A DNA stretch of 64,000 bases from Streptomyces sp. NBC_00306 (lineage in GTDB: Bacteria; Actinomycetota; Actinomycetes; Streptomycetales; Streptomycetaceae): the NCBI RefSeq assembly GCF_036169555.1, contig NZ_CP108032.1:2790001-2854000 (forward strand). The letters run 5' to 3'. The notes beneath the pieces are model-generated. The model saw only the letters and a list, made by a program, of their open reading frames with translations, was not told where the DNA came from and made no database searches. Made by a program: the position numbers and the translations under genes. Each line of letters starts with the position of its first letter. Positions within the stretch are counted from its first letter, which is position 1. Positions 38,242 through 47,489 of this stretch are shown in pieces.

Positions 38242-38826
38242 TCATGCCGCGTCGTCCGGATCCGGATAGGGACGCTCGTCAGGCAGCAGACCGCGGGCGG
38301 TGTCCAGGTAGCCCTGACGGACCAGGGCGTGGATCCGGTGGGCCAGCGGAGTGACGTCGGTGATGGAGAGGGTCCACTCGTCCGCGTAACGGCGTGATGC
38401 CTCACCCGCGAGGCCGAGCTGGAGCGAGCGGTACGGCAGCGGCCGCAGATGCAGATCGCGCTCGGGATCCCACTGCACCCTGGCCGGTGACCTCTTCAAC
38501 TCCCGCTTCCAGGACGCGTGGTCGGTGTACACATCCCTGTCGTAGTGCGAGAGACAGGAATTCTCCAGGGCCCAGTCGAAACCGTCGCGGGCGATCTCGA
38601 CGGCCAGGACGATCTCCTGGCCTTCCTTCAAGCCCCAGCCGCAGCGGTACATCATCCACAGGAACGACGGCTTGATCCACGTCATGCGGTCGCGCTTCCA
38701 GGACGCGGGGAAGCGCCCGTCCCGCGCCGCGGGAACGCCGATCGTGGGTGAGTACGCCTGGTAGACGGTGATCGTCGAGGCGGTGTGGAGCGCTCGGATG
38801 CGGCGCGCAGGCTCGTGCATGCCCAT
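38242..38826 (-). CDS. DUF4291 domain protein
   Basis: 194 residues. The opening RIRALHTASTITVYQAYSP, then WKRDRMTWIKPSFLWMMYR and the central IQW-like VQWDPERDLHL are the signature blocks of DUF4291, a widespread bacterial family of unknown function. There is no signal peptide or membrane segment. Start ATG 38826 fits the family length; a second ATG lies two codons in. The gene stands alone, with its 3' end abutting the peptidase terminator. Confidence 0.88.
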   Translation of the reverse strand: MGMHEPARRIRALHTASTITVYQAYSPTIGVPAARDGRFPASWKRDRMTWIKPSFLWMMYRCGWGLKEGQEIVLAVEIARDGFDWALENSCLSHYDRDVYTDHASWKRELKRSPARVQWDPERDLHLRPLPYRSLQLGLAGEASRRYADEWTLSITDVTPLAHRIHALVRQGYLDTARGLLPDERPYPDPDDAA

Positions 38827-39029
38827 CAGAGTGCGGCCGGGCCCCCACCACGAACCACTGATTTACGGCTGCGTCCGCGCGGCGGTCACGCTGTATTCGC
38901 ACACGCCAACAACCGCGCGCCGCCCCGCTCCACCCGCGTCCCGGTCATGCCTCCGGCCCGCACGGATGAGGTTCCGTACGGGCCGGGAAGCACGGCAGGG
39001 GCCGGGAAGACGCCGAGCCGGGAGCGAGC

Positions 39030-40529
<1,500 letters not shown>

Positions 40530-40540
40530 TTCGAGCTCCT

Positions 40541-42415
40541 TCACAGATGGCGGCGTCGGGCTGCGACTTGCCGGTCGTACTCCTCCCGGGCCTTGACCGC
40601 CGACGGGCGGGTCGCGGTCGCGGCCACCGGAACATCCCACCACGCCTGCGCCGGAGGCGCGCCCGACACAGTGTCTGCCGTTTCGGTCTCGATGTAGACA
40701 CCTGTGGGGACGTCGGCCGCGCGGGCCTCCGCCAGCGCTTCACGCAGGTCACGCACCGTCTTGGCGCGGATGACGCGCAGTCCGAGCGCGGCGGCGTTGG
40801 CGGCCAGGTCGACGGGCAGAGGGGCACCGGTGTACGTGCCGTCCGGTGCGCGATGGCGGTAGGCGGTGCCGAACCGTTCGGAGCCGACCGACTCGGAGAG
40901 ACCGCCGATGGAGGCGTATCCGTGGTTCTGGAGGATGATCACCTTGATCGGGATGTTCTCCTGGACCGCTGTGACGATTTCGGTGGGATTCATCAGATAC
41001 GTACCGTCGCCGACCAGTGCCCAGACGGGGCGCCCGGGCGCGGCCATCCCGACCCCGATCGCCGCGGGGATCTCGTATCCCATGCAGGAGTAGCCGTACT
41101 CGACGTGGTACTGGTCGGCCGACCGGGCGCGCCACAGTTTGTGCAGGTCGCCGGGGAGTGAACCGGCCGCGTTGATCACGATGTCGTCCTCGGTGACCAG
41201 CGCGTCGAGCACGCCGAGCACCTGGGGCTGGGTGGGCCGGGTGTCGTCGTCGCCCTCGTAGGAGGCGTCGACGCGGTGCTCCCAGCGCTCCTTGTCGTCG
41301 GCGTACTCCGTCTCGTACGCGGGCTCGACGCGGAAGCCGGGGCCCAGCGCGCCGGTGAGTTCCTCCAGTGCGGCCCGCGCGTCGGCGACCAGGGACAGAC
41401 CCGCCATCTTGTGGGCGTCGAAGGAGGTGATGTTGATGTTCAGGAAGCGGACGGACGGGTTCTGGAACAGGGTCGACGAGGCGGTGGTGAAGTCCGACCA
41501 CCGGGTGCCCACGCCGATCACCAGGTCGGCGGTGCAGGCGAGTTCGTCCGCCGTGGCCGTACCGGTGTGACCGATGCCGCCGACATCGGCGGGGTGGTCG
41601 TACGGCAGCGAGCCCTTGCCGGCCTGCGTGGAGGCGACCGGGATACGGGTCGCGTCGGAGAAGGCACGCAGCGCGCCCTCCGCCTCGCTGTGGCGGACAC
41701 CGCCGCCGACGACCAGCAGCGGCCGGCGGGCCGAGGTCAGCGCGCGCCGGGCGGCGTCGAGCGCCGTGAGGTCCGGGCGCGGGCGGCTCACCTGCCAGAC
41801 GCGCTCGGCGAAGAAGTCCTCCGGCCAGTCGTACGCCTCGGCCTGCACGTCCTGGGGCAGGGCCAGCGTCACCGCTCCCGTCTCGGCCGGGTCGGCGAGG
41901 ACGCGCATGGCCTGGAGGGCGGCGGGGATCAGAGCTTCGGGCCGCATGACGCGGTCGAAGAAGCGGGAGACGGGGCGCAGGGCGTCGTTGACCGACACAT
42001 CGCCCGCGTAGGGGACTTCGAGCTGTTGCAGGACCGGGTCGGCCGGGCGGGTCGCGAAGACGTCGCCGGGCAGCAGCAGGACCGGCAGCCGGTTGATGGT
42101 GGCGAGCGCCGCGCCGGTGACGAGGTTGGTGGCACCGGGGCCGATGGAGGTGGTGACGGCCTGCGCGGACAGCCGCCGGGACTGGCGGGCGTAGCCGACG
42201 GCGGCGTGCACCATGGCCTGTTCGTTGCGGCCCTGGATGTAGGGCATCTCCGGGCCGGACTCCAGGAGCGCCTGTCCCAGGCCGGCCACGTTACCGTGGC
42301 CGAAGATGCCCCAGGTCGCGTTGATCAGACGCGTACGGCGGCCGTCCCGCTCGGTGTACTGGCGGGACAGGAAGGCGACCAGCGCCTGGGCGACGGTGAG
42401 GCGGCGGGTGCTCAT
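40541..42415 (-). CDS. iolD: 3D-(3,5/4)-trihydroxycyclohexane-1,2-dione hydrolase
   Basis: 624 residues, a thiamine diphosphate enzyme of the acetolactate-synthase fold. QGRNEQAMVHAAVGYARQ gives the N-terminal ThDP glutamate region, and the C-terminal VWALVGDGTYLMNPTEIVTAVQENIPIKVIILQNHGY contains the GDG-x-N ThDP/Mg motif. IolD opens the ring of the trihydroxycyclohexanedione formed by IolE. It overlaps iolB by four bases (ATGA, 42412-42415) and is followed by mmsA after 11 bp. The long upstream open frame is antisense/offset iolB sequence, not part of this gene. Confidence 0.94.
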   Translation of the reverse strand: MSTRRLTVAQALVAFLSRQYTERDGRRTRLINATWGIFGHGNVAGLGQALLESGPEMPYIQGRNEQAMVHAAVGYARQSRRLSAQAVTTSIGPGATNLVTGAALATINRLPVLLLPGDVFATRPADPVLQQLEVPYAGDVSVNDALRPVSRFFDRVMRPEALIPAALQAMRVLADPAETGAVTLALPQDVQAEAYDWPEDFFAERVWQVSRPRPDLTALDAARRALTSARRPLLVVGGGVRHSEAEGALRAFSDATRIPVASTQAGKGSLPYDHPADVGGIGHTGTATADELACTADLVIGVGTRWSDFTTASSTLFQNPSVRFLNINITSFDAHKMAGLSLVADARAALEELTGALGPGFRVEPAYETEYADDKERWEHRVDASYEGDDDTRPTQPQVLGVLDALVTEDDIVINAAGSLPGDLHKLWRARSADQYHVEYGYSCMGYEIPAAIGVGMAAPGRPVWALVGDGTYLMNPTEIVTAVQENIPIKVIILQNHGYASIGGLSESVGSERFGTAYRHRAPDGTYTGAPLPVDLAANAAALGLRVIRAKTVRDLREALAEARAADVPTGVYIETETADTVSGAPPAQAWWDVPVAATATRPSAVKAREEYDRQVAARRRHL

Positions 42416-43389
42416 CGGTGGCCTCCCTCGGCCTCGGGTCGGGTTCCGTGGCCGGTCCCGGGTACGTCTGCTCCGGGTCCGGTTCCTGCCCCTGCTCCGG
42501 GTTCGGTTCCGGGGCCGGTCCCCGTCCCGTACAGCGGCAGCCGGGAATCGACCGGCTGCGTGGGCCAGATCTCGCGGATCCAGCTGTGGTCGGGGTGGTC
42601 GCGGATCAGCCATTCGCGGTCCGCGCCCGGTCCCGCCATCACGTTGAGGTAGTACATGTGCCGTCCGGGCGCGGCAATCGACGGGCCGTGCCAGCCGTCC
42701 GGGATGAGGACGGCGTCCCCGGTGCGCACCTCGGCGAGGACATCGGCGCCGCCGGCCCGCGACGGCGAGACGCGGTGGTAGCCGACACCGCCCTGCTCGA
42801 TCTCGAAGTAGTAGATCTCCTCCAGCTCGGACTCGGCTCCGGGCCGGTGCTCGTCGTGCTTGTGCGGCGGATAGGAGGACCAGTTCCCGCCGGGCGTGAG
42901 CACCTCGACGGCGATCAGCTTGTCGCACTCGAACGTGTCGGCGGCGGCGAAGTTGTTGACCTGCCGCGAGCACGTCCCGGAGCCGCGCAGTTCGACCGGT
43001 ACCTCCGGCGCGGGGCCGTAGCGAGCGGGGAGTCGTCGCTCGCACTTCGCTCCTGCCAGGGCGAAGCGGCCTCCCGCACCGGAGGCGATCTGGGCATGGG
43101 CATCGCGCGGCACATAGGCGAAGTCGCTCACTCCGCCGAAGACGCTCTCTCTGCCCTGCAGTTCGAAGAACTCGCCTTGTGTGTACACCGTGCAGCCACC
43201 GCTGAGCGGCAGCACGATCCACTCGCTGTCCCCGGTGTCGAGCGTGTGCGAGCCGCCCGGCTCCAGCTCCAGCACACGCAGACCGGAATACCCCCAGCCG
43301 GCCTGCTCGGGGTCGACGCGGAGGGCGTACGGCCCACTGGCCGCGCTGCCCGCCGGTACGTGCAGCTCCTGCAACTTGTCGGCGCTCAT
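42412..43389 (-). CDS. iolB: 5-deoxy-glucuronate isomerase with simple-repeat tail
   Basis: 325 residues. The bicupin IolB fold has the metal site PPHKHDEHRPGAESELEEIYY and downstream GWHGPSIAAPGRHMYYLNVM. It isomerises 5-deoxy-glucuronate to 2-deoxy-5-keto-gluconate. The family normally ends near FPTQPVDSRLPLY; here a tail of about 40 residues of GTGPGTEPGAGAG-type repeats follows (DNA repeat at about 42425-42535), probably a non-essential microsatellite expansion. It lies 16 bp after the aldolase gene and overlaps iolD. Confidence 0.92.
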   Translation of the reverse strand: MSADKLQELHVPAGSAASGPYALRVDPEQAGWGYSGLRVLELEPGGSHTLDTGDSEWIVLPLSGGCTVYTQGEFFELQGRESVFGGVSDFAYVPRDAHAQIASGAGGRFALAGAKCERRLPARYGPAPEVPVELRGSGTCSRQVNNFAAADTFECDKLIAVEVLTPGGNWSSYPPHKHDEHRPGAESELEEIYYFEIEQGGVGYHRVSPSRAGGADVLAEVRTGDAVLIPDGWHGPSIAAPGRHMYYLNVMAGPGADREWLIRDHPDHSWIREIWPTQPVDSRLPLYGTGTGPGTEPGAGAGTGPGADVPGTGHGTRPEAEGGHR

Positions 43390-43405
43390 GACCTCTCCGT
43401 ACCCC

Positions 43406-44290
43406 CTACAGCAGTCCTACGGCCGTATCGACCGCTCCGGCGACGTCCCCGTCGACCGGGTAGAGCAGCGAGCGTCCCACCACCAGACCCTGCACGGTGG
43501 GCAGTTGCAGCGCACCACGCCATTTCTCGTAGGCGCCGTGCTGATCGTCGCCGATCTCCCCTCCGAGGAGGACCGCCGGAAGCGTGGAGGTTTCCATCAC
43601 CGACGCCATGTCGTCGGGGTTGTCGGTGACGGGGACCTTCAGCCAGGTGTACGCGGAGGTGCCGGCGAGTCCCGAGGCGATGGCGATCGACCGGGTGACC
43701 GCGTCGGCGCTGAGATCGTTGCGGAGCCGGCCGTCGGTCCGGTGACATATGAACGGCTCGACGAAGACGGGAAGCTGACGCTCGGCCATCTCGTCCACCG
43801 TGCGCGCGGTGGCGTGCAGCGTGTCGAGCGAGGCCGGGTCCTGGTAGTCGATGCGCAGCAGCAGCTTGCCCGCGTCGAAGCCGAGCCGGTCCAGGTCCTG
43901 GGCGCGGTAGCCGGTGAAGCGGTCGTCCAGTTCGAAGGAGGCGCCGGCGAGTCCCCCGCGGTTCATGGACCCGATGACCACCTTGTCGTCGAGCGCGCCG
44001 AGCAGCAGGAGGTCGTCGAGTATGTCGGCGGTCGCGAGGACTCCGTCGACACCGGGCCGGGAGAGGGCGAGGCAGAGCCGTTCCAGCAGTTCGAGACGGT
44101 TGGCCATGGCGAGGCGGCTCTCACCGACGCCGAGCGCGCCACGGGCCGGGTGGTCGGCGGCGATGATCATCAGCCGCCCGCTGTCGCCGATGAGCCGGGG
44201 CCGTCTGCGCCGGCGCGCGGCGGCCTCGGCGACGGCCTCCGGATGCCGGGTGCGGATCCCGACGAGCTCGGCGATGTCGACACGGCTCAC
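43406..44290 (-). CDS. Cgl0159-type (beta/alpha)8 aldolase of inositol catabolism
   Basis: 294 residues. LMIIAADHPARGALGVG, DGVLATADILDDLLLL, RIDYQDPASLDTL, and KVPVTDNPDDMASVME with LLGGEIGDD show a DeoC/LacD-like TIM barrel of the Cgl0159 family found in actinobacterial iol operons. It probably cleaves 2-deoxy-5-keto-6-phosphogluconate (the IolJ step) to DHAP and malonic semialdehyde. It starts at GTG 44290, which overlaps the iolC stop (GTGA), coupling kinase and aldolase translation. Confidence 0.82.
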   Translation of the reverse strand: MSRVDIAELVGIRTRHPEAVAEAAARRRRRPRLIGDSGRLMIIAADHPARGALGVGESRLAMANRLELLERLCLALSRPGVDGVLATADILDDLLLLGALDDKVVIGSMNRGGLAGASFELDDRFTGYRAQDLDRLGFDAGKLLLRIDYQDPASLDTLHATARTVDEMAERQLPVFVEPFICHRTDGRLRNDLSADAVTRSIAIASGLAGTSAYTWLKVPVTDNPDDMASVMETSTLPAVLLGGEIGDDQHGAYEKWRGALQLPTVQGLVVGRSLLYPVDGDVAGAVDTAVGLL

Positions 44291-45372
44291 GAAGCGGCTC
44301 CGGGCGAGTGGGGGGCCGGCGGGGGTGGTGGAGGCGTCCGGGGCGCGGTGTCGGACGGGGGCGGCGCGAGCGTGCCCGACGGGACCCCGGGCGCGGTCGG
44401 CGGCGGTGTCGGCGAGGGCGGCACGGAGCCTCCGGCCAGGACCTGGTCGACCTCGGAGGCGTACGGCATCGCGCTGGAGCAGGCGAGCCGGGCCGCGACG
44501 ATCGCCCCGGCTGCGTTCGCGTACCGCATGATCTGCTCCAACGGCCGGTCGGAGAGCAGCCCGTGGCACAGCGCCCCGCCGAAGGCGTCGCCGGCGCCCA
44601 GGCCGTTGACCACCTCCACCGGGACGGGCGGGACCTCGGCGCGGGTGCCGTCGCGGTGCAGGGCGAGGACCCCCTTGGGGCCCTGTTTGACGACGGCGAG
44701 CTCCACCCCGGCGGCGAGCAGGGCGCGGGCGGCCGCTTCCGGCTCGCTCTCACCGGTCGCGATCTCGCACTCGTCGAGATTGCCGACGGCGACGGTGGCG
44801 TGGGGCAGGGCCTCGCGGTAGTACGGCCTGGCCTCGTCCGGGTCCGTCCAGAACATCGGCCGCCAGTCCAGGTCGAAGACCGTGATGCCGGAACGGTCGC
44901 GATGGGCGAGCGCGGCGAGTGTGGCGCCCCGGCTGGGCTCCGCGCACAGACCGGTGCCGGTCATCCAGAACACGCGCGCCTCGCGGATCGCCGCCAGGTC
45001 GAGTTCGCTCTCGTGGATCTCGAGGTCGGGCGCCTTGGGCTGCCGGTAGAAGTAGAGGGGAAAGTCGTCCGGCGGAAAGATCTCGCAGAAGGTCACCGGC
45101 GTCGGGTACGCGGCCACCGGCGTCACCCAGCGGTCGTCGACACCGAACTCGCCGAGGGCCTGGTGAAGATAGTCCCCGAACGCGTCCTGGCCGGTGCGGG
45201 TGATCACCGCCGTCCTCCGGCCGAGACGGGCCGCGCCGACGGCGACATTGGTGGCCGAGCCGCCGAGGAACTTCCCGAACGTGTCGACCTGTGCCAGCGG
45301 GACCCCGGTCCGCAGCGGATAGAGGTCCACCCCGATCCGTCCCATCGTGATCACGTCGTACGGCTGAGGCAT
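44287..45372 (-). CDS. iolC: 5-dehydro-2-deoxygluconokinase
   Basis: 361 residues of the PfkB family: DVITMGRIGVDLYPLR at the start, GGSATNVAVGAARLG, and the C-terminal signature with catalytic Asp, VVNGLGAGDAFGGALCHGL. IolC phosphorylates 2-deoxy-5-keto-gluconate. The last 50 residues are a Pro/Ala/Thr tail (SPTPPPTAPG, PPPPPPAPHSPG) beyond the normal kinase end, comparable to the repeat tail on IolB. It is the first gene of the operon, with its own upstream promoter-like sequence and the 45431-45470 palindrome. Confidence 0.92.
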   Translation of the reverse strand: MPQPYDVITMGRIGVDLYPLRTGVPLAQVDTFGKFLGGSATNVAVGAARLGRRTAVITRTGQDAFGDYLHQALGEFGVDDRWVTPVAAYPTPVTFCEIFPPDDFPLYFYRQPKAPDLEIHESELDLAAIREARVFWMTGTGLCAEPSRGATLAALAHRDRSGITVFDLDWRPMFWTDPDEARPYYREALPHATVAVGNLDECEIATGESEPEAAARALLAAGVELAVVKQGPKGVLALHRDGTRAEVPPVPVEVVNGLGAGDAFGGALCHGLLSDRPLEQIMRYANAAGAIVAARLACSSAMPYASEVDQVLAGGSVPPSPTPPPTAPGVPSGTLAPPPSDTAPRTPPPPPPAPHSPGAAS

Positions 45373-45407
45373 GCGCGTCCCTTCACTTCGACGCCGGCTG
45401 CCCCCAG

Positions 45408-45436
45408 GTCTAATGCTCCTTCCTGAGCCCTGTCAA
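45408..45436 (-). promoter_or_regulatory. Predicted sigma-70-type promoter of the iol operon
   Basis: On the minus strand, TTGACA (45436-45431) is followed after a 17-bp spacer by TTAGAC (45413-45408), 36 bp before the iolC start. The -35 hexamer is the left arm of the two-tier palindrome, so regulator binding would occlude RNA polymerase. Confidence 0.55.
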
Positions 45437-45470
45437 CATTTTGTCCTGACATTCGGACGAAGGCTTGACA
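45431..45470. promoter_or_regulatory. Two-tier palindromic operator between iolC operon and iolE/I-like gene
   Basis: TGTCAA (45431-45436) / TTGACA (45465-45470) and GTCC (45443-45446) / GGAC (45455-45458) are two perfect inverted repeats sharing exactly the same centre (45450.5). The inner arms extend to TTTGTCC / GGACGAA with one mismatch. The site lies between two divergent inositol genes and overlaps the predicted iolC -35 box. The symmetry suits a GntR- or LacI-type dimer or tetramer; the regulator is not identified. Confidence 0.7.
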
Positions 45471-45501
45471 CCCTTCCGCGACGGCCGGAAAGCTCGGCCG
45501 C

Positions 45502-46413
45502 ATGACCTCCTCCGTACCCTCCCTGAACCGCATCCGGGTCGGATCGGCCCCCGATTCCTGGGGGGTGTGGTTCCCCGACGATCCCCAGCAGGTCCCCTGG
45601 CAGCGCTTCCTCGACGAGGTGGCCGACGCCGGTTACGAATGGATCGAGCTCGGACCGTACGGCTATCTCCCCAGCGACCCCGTCCGTCTCGCCGAGGAGA
45701 CCGCCCGCCGGGGGCTGAAGGTCTCGGCCGGCACGGTCTTCACGGGACTGCACCACGGCCCGTCGGTCTGGGAGAAGACCTGGGCGCACGTCTCCGACAT
45801 CGCCGCGCTCACCCGGGCCATGGGCGCCGAACACCTGGTCGTCATCCCCTCGTTCTGGCGGGACGACAAGACCGGCGAGGTGCTGGAGGACCGCACGCTC
45901 ACGCCGGAGCAGTGGCGCGATCTGACCGCTCAGACCGAACGTCTGGGCCATGAGGTGCGCGAGCGCTACGGGCTGAAGATCGTCGTCCATCCGCACGCGG
46001 ACACCCATGTCGACAGCGAGGAGAACGTCGCCCGCTTCCTCGACGCGACCGACCCCTCACTCGTCTCGCTCTGTCTGGACACGGGGCACTACGCCTACTG
46101 CGGCGGTGACAGCGTCAAGCTGATCGAGACCTACGGCGAGCGGATCGGCTATCTCCATCTGAAGCAGGTGGATCCGGACATCCTCGCCGAAGTCGTCGCG
46201 GACGAGGTCCCGTTCGGCCCCGCGGTCGGCCGGGGCGTGATGTGCGAGCCGCCGTCCGGCATCCCCGCGCTGGAGCCCGTCCTGACCGCGGCACAGGCCC
46301 TGGACGTGGAGCTCTTCGCCATCGTCGAGCAGGACATGTACCCGTGCCCGCCGGACAAGCCCTTCCCGATCGCCCGACGGACGCGCCGATTCCTGCGCTC
46401 TTGCGGCGCCTGA
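45502..46413 (+). CDS. Inosose dehydratase/isomerase-like TIM-barrel protein (IolE/IolI family)
   Basis: 303 residues. RVGSAPDSWGVWFPDD, WIELGPYGYLP, LKIVVHPHADTHVDSEENV, LCLDTGHYAYCGGD and IGYLHLKQVDP give the AP-endonuclease-2/xylose-isomerase-like fold with the Glu/Asp/His metal ligands of inosose dehydratase (IolE) or inosose isomerase (IolI). It diverges from the iol operon and would supply the ring substrate for IolD. Start ATG 45502 lies 32 bp from the palindromic operator, so it is probably coregulated. Confidence 0.87.
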   Translation: MTSSVPSLNRIRVGSAPDSWGVWFPDDPQQVPWQRFLDEVADAGYEWIELGPYGYLPSDPVRLAEETARRGLKVSAGTVFTGLHHGPSVWEKTWAHVSDIAALTRAMGAEHLVVIPSFWRDDKTGEVLEDRTLTPEQWRDLTAQTERLGHEVRERYGLKIVVHPHADTHVDSEENVARFLDATDPSLVSLCLDTGHYAYCGGDSVKLIETYGERIGYLHLKQVDPDILAEVVADEVPFGPAVGRGVMCEPPSGIPALEPVLTAAQALDVELFAIVEQDMYPCPPDKPFPIARRTRRFLRSCGA

Positions 46414-46628
46414 GACCCAGGGCGTCGCTTCTGTCACCGTTGTTGCACGGCGATCACACATGTCTCCATTACGCGGGTTTTCCGTCACAGGCGCTCAACA
46501 GCCCCACTCTTCCCTCCAGTCGCCGTCGTTCATCGGGCACAGGCTCAGTGATCACCAGCGCCCGCGCGGCAGCTCCCCCGACGGCCCCCCGGCCGCCGCT
46601 GTCGCGCACACAGGGAGGTGCCCCACAG

Positions 46629-46829
46629 ATGACGGACAGAGGACTCTGGTCCTACAAGGAGATCGCCGCACACATCAAGGTGCAGCCGGACACGGTCCGC
46701 TCCTATCGCAAGCACGGTCTTCTCCCGCCGCCCGACCATGTGGAGACCGGCAAGCCCTACTGGTACGCGGACACGATCCGCGTCTGGGTGGCCAACCGCC
46801 CCGGAAACAGGAGCCGCAGAACCGAGTGA
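46629..46829 (+). CDS. Small helix-turn-helix DNA-binding protein
   Basis: 66 residues. WSYKEIAAHIKVQPDTVRSYRKHGLLPPPDH followed by a wing-like GKPYWYADTIRVWV is an AlpA/MerR-like winged helix without an effector domain. The start is ATG 46629 with GGGAGG upstream; longer in-frame starts lie inside the preceding gene's 3' region. It is 256 bp upstream of the copper chaperone. Small proteins of this type act as architectural or excision-type regulators, but nothing shows its target. The next stop-to-start gap contains the CsoR box. Confidence 0.75.
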   Translation: MTDRGLWSYKEIAAHIKVQPDTVRSYRKHGLLPPPDHVETGKPYWYADTIRVWVANRPGNRSRRTE

Positions 46830-46981
46830 CCGCGCGCCGGCCGGGCGCCCCCCTTCCCGCCGTACCGAGCCCCACTCCCGTCCCGCACCCCTCCCGGGTG
46901 CGGGACTTCGTCGTATGCGTCGGTGGAGGCGGATACGGACCGCAGGAGGGCGCGAGAGGCACATGTCACCGCATCCCTCAG

Positions 46982-47000
46982 TACCCCCTAGGGGTATAGT
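46982..47000 (+). promoter_or_regulatory. CsoR-type copper operator and -10 element upstream of copper chaperone
   Basis: TACCCCCTAGGGGTA (46982-46996) is a palindrome of the TACCCC-N3-GGGGTA type bound by the copper-sensing repressor CsoR. TATAGT (46995-47000) overlaps its right end and is a good -10 element, so bound repressor would block transcription. The genes downstream are copper chaperone and copper ATPase. No csoR gene is in the window. Confidence 0.85.
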
Positions 47001-47085
47001 ATGGTGAAGATGCCACCGCCTCCGCAGCCCCGGAGGCCTCTGGTACACCTTGAGTACGCCTCTCAAGCACCCCGAGGAGAACCAC

Positions 47086-47394
47086 ATGACCGCGGAGACC
47101 GAGACTTCCCCGACCGCCCCCGCATCCGGCTGCTGCGGCGGCGGCGCCTGCGGCAGCGGTGCGGCCGACGTGCAGATCGGCGGCGTCACGACGGTCTACC
47201 AGGTCACCGGCATGACCTGCGGCCACTGCGAAGGTGCCGTCTCCGGTGAGATCTCCGGACTCCCGGGCGTCACCTCCGTCAAGGCCGTCGCCGCGACCGG
47301 TCAGGTGACCGTCGTCTCCGAGGCACCCCTGGACGAGGCCGCCGTGCGCGACGCCGTCGACGAGGCCGGGTACGAGCTCGTCGGCCTCGCCTGA
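47086..47394 (+). CDS. copZ: Copper chaperone (HMA domain, CopZ-like)
   Basis: 102 residues. The heavy-metal-associated domain (about 35-102) contains the Cu(I)-binding motif GMTCGHCEGAV. The N-terminal extension carries an unusual extra Cys cluster, SGCCGGGACGSG (about residues 15-26), which may add a second metal site. It would deliver copper to CopA, encoded 95 bp downstream. Start ATG 47086 follows GAGGAGAACCAC. Derepression by copper through the CsoR site at 46982 is expected from known Streptomyces systems. Confidence 0.9.
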   Translation: MTAETETSPTAPASGCCGGGACGSGAADVQIGGVTTVYQVTGMTCGHCEGAVSGEISGLPGVTSVKAVAATGQVTVVSEAPLDEAAVRDAVDEAGYELVGLA

Positions 47395-47489
47395 CACGCA
47401 GGCCGCTCGATCAGTCTTCCGCCGGGCCGGCCCCACCAGTCGCACACTGGTCGGGGTACGGCCCGGCGCCGTTGTCTGGAGTCCCCACC

